A stretch of DNA of 64,000 nucleotides from Henricia sp. BOLD:AAB3569. Taxonomy: Eukaryota > Echinodermata > Asteroidea > Spinulosida > Echinasteridae. A model generated the notes under the pieces. That model was given only the letters and a program-made list of their open reading frames with translations, did no database searches and was not told the origin of the DNA. Positions 59,622 to 64,000 of this stretch are shown here, one piece after another. The stretch is taken from NCBI GenBank assembly GCA_037783545.1, contig JBBELK010000431.1, forward strand, positions 372,001 through 436,000. Reading direction: 5' to 3'. The position numbers and the translations under genes were made by a program. The first letter of the stretch is position 1. Every line of letters starts with the position of its first letter.

Positions 59622-60069
59622 AATGCATAGTTCCGACCTGTCAATCAAGCCGAACCCGCCGACCAATCACAACAGAGCTAGCAGACGGCGCCCACGTACG
59701 TAGGTCAAAGTGATGCAATCATCACACAATCACGCGATTTTCTGCCCATACAGTTTGTATGTTGTATGCGCCAGTGACCGGGTGAATTTTGGTTTCAATG
59801 TCGGGCGATTCGCTGTTCAAAGGTAGGAAAGCGCATTTTTATGAATACATGTAATCCCTGCATTACTAGCCCTTCGCTCGGTGTGTGCTACGGTAACTGT
59901 CGACCCTAAAACATAAATACCTTTGAGTTTTCTCCAATGAATCTGTGCTTTCCATACCGAGTTCCGTTGCTTTGTACGTTGTGTCGCCATTTTTTTGCGA
60001 TGGCTTGTTAGCACATAGCAACAATATCTAAGGGGCGGGGTTAACTGGGCAATCTCGGAACTATGCATT
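59622..60069. mobile_element. AATGCATAGTTCCGA MITE (448 bp)
   Basis: 15-bp perfect inverted ends (59622-59636, 60055-60069). GC-rich interior with CCAAT and GC boxes and two short exon-like ATG frames that are best explained as MITE sequence. Confidence 0.75.
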
Positions 60070-61480
60070 GGTCTATAGATGAACTCTATTCCTCAGCACA
60101 CATCACTCCTATACGATTGATCTCCGGTTGACCCGTGGAAGAGGCAGCGTATAGTATGCTCCCATCAGTCGAGTAATTAGCCTTCATCAGTCACAGTATA
60201 CGCACTGTGAAGGTGGTCTGGCTCGCTTCCTAATTGCCACTCCACTGTTCGTGAAGACATCGGATTTCAGTCCAGCGTCCGTAATGGAAAGATGGGAAAA
60301 GTTGATGACTATCGATCACGAGCCCGTACCTACGGTTCCGGTGACCAGTTCGTAAAAGTACATCCAGCCTTTTTTTGGTTCAAAGTTCACCACTATCTGA
60401 AGCTTTCGTGAGGTGGGGTATGCCATCTTCGCAGTGCAATCCACTGCATATTTAAAATCGTCGGTTTCAGCTGGTCATCGTGCACACGCATTTTGCTGAG
60501 CATCGCAGTGCCGCCGGGGTTAGATCGCCATTCCTTTTCAATATACATGTATGTATACAAGCGATCGTATGAAATACAAGCGATCGCATGGACAGGGAGC
60601 AGTCGAATAAGTCAAATCATTGTCCTGGGGTACTATAAGATGGCCGGCGCATGGCCTCAATTCTATAGCCAGTTGCTGTTGCCTATGCAGCCCAGAGTAG
60701 TAATTATGGTTAGTGAGTTTTCCGCGCGATTTTTTCCCTAGAATGCATACATGGCATCCTATGAAATTAGTGGCCTCAAGTTCCGACCCTAGTAGTGCCT
60801 TCTTCAACGGCGAGGAAAGTACCCCTGAACCAGCGAGGCCAAAGGTTAAACAAGCAGATTGGTCAAAGGTTATATAATGATAGTATACAGGCAAGGCATT
60901 GTCTTAGGAAGTTGGGAGTACTAAGATGACTGCCGCTGGTTTCAACTCAAGGGAATTTCGCATCCACTGTATAGGAAATCCTCCATCTCCCCTTTTGCAA
61001 TGTTTTCTTTACACTGTATATTTCCGGATACGCGTCGTGATTATTGGTTGTTGGCCATTTCAGGTAGTCGTGACTGTGAATCTATATGTGTAGCGAAACA
61101 GACTGATTCTTGTTCGCCGGATTCATGCACTTCACTTCAGGAAATAAACAGATTTTCAGGGAAATTTAACTCGAAATGCGCTAGAGATTGTTCCGAATCT
61201 TCCGAAACTGAAAACATTCAACAAATTTAACAGTGTTAATGCAAGAAAAGTCATTTCTGATTGGCTGAGAACAGTTGCAGGTCTTGCCTCTGATTGGTCA
61301 ATGAGTGAGGTGTTAGCATAAAACAGGATGATTAAAAAAAACTGTCAAAATGTGAGTTCAGCTGCGCAGTAGCAAACACAACAACTGATTTATTACCCAA
61401 AAGTACTGTTTTTTTTAATCAAAAAGGGTGACTTGCAACGTCAGTTTTACAGCTGTGGATTATTTGCTAAACCGTCCTAA
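60070..61480. other. Non-coding stretch
   Basis: No repeat family from elsewhere in the window and no exon-like block recognised; short frames at 60493-60894 on both strands overlap each other. Confidence 0.35.
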
Positions 61481-61489
61481 AAGTATGGA

Positions 61490-61765
61490 GTACCATGGCC
61501 TAGCGGTTTGGTGAATTAAATTCAAGACCGTGCTTAAAATCTACGGTTGTGGGTTCGAATCCCAGCCGCGAACAAGGTGCGTGTGCCCGTGGGCAAGGCA
61601 CTTTGCCATAAGTTGCCTCTCTCCACCCAGGTGCAAGAATTGCAGCCTTTGGGCGCTTGTGTCAGGCTGCCGGGGCTGCGTACTCCCCGGGAGTTGTGCC
61701 TAATGACCAGGGTGAAGATGTGTAAAGCGCCATGAGTATCCCACAGGATAGATGTATGCGCTATA
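61490..61765 (+). mobile_element. tRNA-like SINE, second family
   Basis: Head accatggcctagcggtttgg, B box gggttcgaatccc, 'cccgtgggcaaggcacttt', then 'tgtaaagcgccatgagtatc' and a (TA)n tail. Confidence 0.8.
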
Positions 61766-62489
61766 TATATATAAGATGCCATCAAAAGTAAGTATTTGTC
61801 GTAAAATTTGTTGTAAATTTAAATGAAATAGTGTCATTTACGAATTTTTAATTCGTCGTAACATGTATGAAAAAACGATTCTCGGGGAAAACTGCTCATA
61901 ATCCGCACTTGTTACTTGGAAATTAAATAACCTCAACATTTCCTTACTTACCCCAACTTCAGCGAAGGGCATTCAATTCCAAATAAATGTAATTTTCGTG
62001 ACATTTTCCGGTACATTTTACGGGCGCAAAACGGCTTTGTATAATATCCATACCACGCATTTGACATAATGGCTCGTCCACTCAGGCAGTGTGCCGGTAA
62101 GGCTAATCTTCATGGAAAATGTAGAAGAAAAAGGAGAAAGAAAGAAAAAAAACTAGAGCCTGTCAAGCAGGCCGGAAATTAGAAATCCAATCCCAACAAA
62201 ATATGAAGATCGTGCTGGGTTTCATAGGTGGACATCCGCATGTGATATTCCGCTGTGCTTTTTGTCCGTGTAATTAGAGATTTTCAGTACTTCATTGGGT
62301 TTCCTGCTGGAGAAGACTAATACGATTTGGCAGGTAGGTGGAAGATTCAACATACTGTCAAAAAGACTACACGGTTCTTACCTGCAACGGGAGACATTTG
62401 TTTGTATCGTGAATTCTTCAATGAATCTACGTAGACATAAAGCAATATTAACATGCCAAAGTAAATTTGGCAATCCGTAATACATTTTC

Positions 62490-62715
62490 AAGTAGTATAT
62501 CGTCAAAAACCACCGATGTTTAGTAAACTAATTTATCCAGTTACATAATGCAGTGCAATGATTACACTAACGTTTTTGCTTCAACATCCAAATTGGAGAT
62601 TGCAAATTTCCAATTTCTTCCCATGGATAGTATTTTTTTGGAGTTATTTTAGGCCTATATGATTGTTAGGTTAGAACGAAATCCAATTTCTGGAAAAATC
62701 TGGACAACCGTCCTT
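62490..62715. mobile_element. AAAGGAGC dispersed element, copy
   Basis: Reverse copy: 'aaaccaccgatgtttagtaa', 'ttcttcccatggatagtat'. Confidence 0.7.
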
Positions 62716-62940
62716 TTAATACTAAGTGCCCACGTAAAAGCAATTAGGATGATGTAATCAGAGGCTATTCACGTAGAATACACAGATGACTAATTAAGAT
62801 ATTTTGTCGAGTCCGTTAGTTGCTATGGAATCGAGCGCACAAGCTGTGAATGCCACCCGTGCATATCATGTTCATGAAAAAAATATATGCGTCTTTTAAA
62901 TGTAGCTTTAGCAGGTTTTAATTTGCCGGTGCTGTTGCTA

Positions 62941-63108
62941 TAAACTGCCGAAGTGAATACATCACCTTTTGTTGGTTGCCTAGGCAATTGGCTCTAAACT
63001 AAAAATCACTCAACCGTGTCCCTGTGCTTTTGCAATGGTACTCTTCCGACGGCCATGATAGTTTAGAGCCAATTGCCATGGCAACACGTCACACTTCGGC
63101 TGTCTATA
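62941..63108. mobile_element. CCGAAGTG MITE, copy 5
   Basis: Ends aactgccgaagtgaataca and cacacttcggctgtctata; full-length, closest to copy 3. Confidence 0.85.
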
Positions 63109-63230
63109 TGAAGGATACCGCGGAAAAGTTCATTGTGCTCAGGAAAACACGCTCATAGATGGCAGTGTATGTGATTCTGTTCCGAGTGCAGTGTCCACGC
63201 CGTTCGGGCACGAGACCCGTGTCCAGAACA

Positions 63231-63754
63231 GGGCTGCGTTCCAAACACGCGAACGTTGCAAACGTGTGCATCCTTCGCCAACACTGGTACCCGGCTTTCC
63301 ATAGACGAGTACACGTACTGTAACCAGTGGCGAACGTTGGCAACATTTGCAGCATTCCAACGTTCGCCAACAACTGTTGTGTTGTTTGCAATTTAAAAAT
63401 GGCGCAGGCGACATGAAAGATGACAGAAAATGTTTTCCAGTTTTGAAAATAACAAATAAATCGCACCTTTTGTGTTTTTTTTCCTTTATCGCTGAGGATA
63501 CACAATCAAGGGCAACGTGTCACATTTCTTCAACATTTTTGTAAGCAGCGAGCCACATTACAACTTGGGCGTGGGCGCCGCCATCTTGGCAAACAACCCA
63601 TTCCACATTGGGCAAAACGTTAGCCCCAACGTTTACAAACGTTCGCGTAGCCTAAAGCGGGCCTCCCACTGTGCGATTTTTGCCACGAATTAGGTACGAT
63701 TAGGTACGATTTGGTACGATTGTCTATACAATCGTATTTAGTGGAACGCAGCCC
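63231..63754. mobile_element. GGGCTGCGTTCCA inverted-repeat element
   Basis: 13-bp perfect inverted ends; interior has 'aacgttcgccaacaa' and 'acgttcgcg' motifs and a triple 'ttaggtacga' repeat. Overlapping minus-strand frames (63104-63505) are not supported. Confidence 0.65.
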
Positions 63755-64000
63755 AGACCACCTGAATTCAACCATAGCGGTAAGCCAAAATAGCGGCGCC
63801 CATATGCACAAAGTCTCCACATTGGCCTAGACGTAACTGGAATAATGATTGTCACTCTAGTTTTCTATATTTAACCCTATGTAGAGAAAGCATGAATTGC
63901 GAGCCATGAAAGAGAATTATGTTCAAAGAATCGACCACATAAAATACACATACATGCGTGCTTAGTCCCCTGCCTGATATATTTACATCACATCATGATG

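Noticed and set aside
59799..59992. Two first exons (MSGDSLFK plus strand; MATQRTKQRNSVWK minus strand) with CCAAT/GC boxes
   Set aside because: Both lie between perfect 15-bp inverted ends of a MITE and point toward each other.

Overview
This is eukaryotic (metazoan) DNA. It is AT-rich and intron-dominated, has no dense or operon-like coding, and shows canonical GT..AG splice junctions around conserved coding blocks. It is packed with short inverted-repeat transposons (MITEs), tRNA-derived SINEs with the 'tgcccttgagcaaggcactc' signature, and tacatgta-type low-complexity sequence. That combination suggests a marine invertebrate, probably a deuterostome such as an echinoderm. The clade is inference; no species marker is present.

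Only two protein-coding loci can be supported. The first (plus strand, 21183-33404) is a nine-exon gene for a pyridoxal-phosphate enzyme of the Cys/Met-metabolism family, closest in motif content to methionine gamma-lyase and cystathionine gamma-lyase. All core motifs, the PLP lysine and the stop codon can be read across exons, giving about 430 residues. Three things are odd. Exon 7 carries a one-base frameshift. The 3' half of exon 7 and its splice donor are duplicated 159 bp downstream. The 3' 86 bp of exon 8, its donor and 33 bp of intron are amplified into a 119-bp tandem array of 19 copies filling 29571-31829. The second locus (plus, 38700-39233) is the first coding exon of a membrane-anchored FAD-dependent oxidoreductase; I could not find its remaining exons before the window end.

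The rest is repeats, many nested so that relative age can be read. Region 0-13 kb holds foldback MITEs, a 910-bp PIF/Harbinger-type MITE inserted into an older element, a ~4 kb segment bounded by perfect 73-bp inverted repeats, and an inverted-repeat/direct-repeat complex (9.7-12.9 kb). Region 13-21 kb holds more MITEs, a perfect 62-bp-arm hairpin and a 67-nt poly-G tract. Gene 1 introns hold SINEs and MITEs. Region 32-35 kb has two Harbinger-type MITEs sharing one TAA target and a Tc1/mariner remnant that keeps the transposase helix-turn-helix end, with a SINE inside one of its inverted repeats. Region 35-37 kb has three tandem tRNA-SINE units. Region 39-64 kb is non-coding as far as I can see, with more MITE copies, two tRNA-like arrays with 15 Pol III A-box-like units, and minisatellites.

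The most unusual signal is the exon-plus-splice-donor amplification in gene 1, seen at two consecutive exons of one gene.
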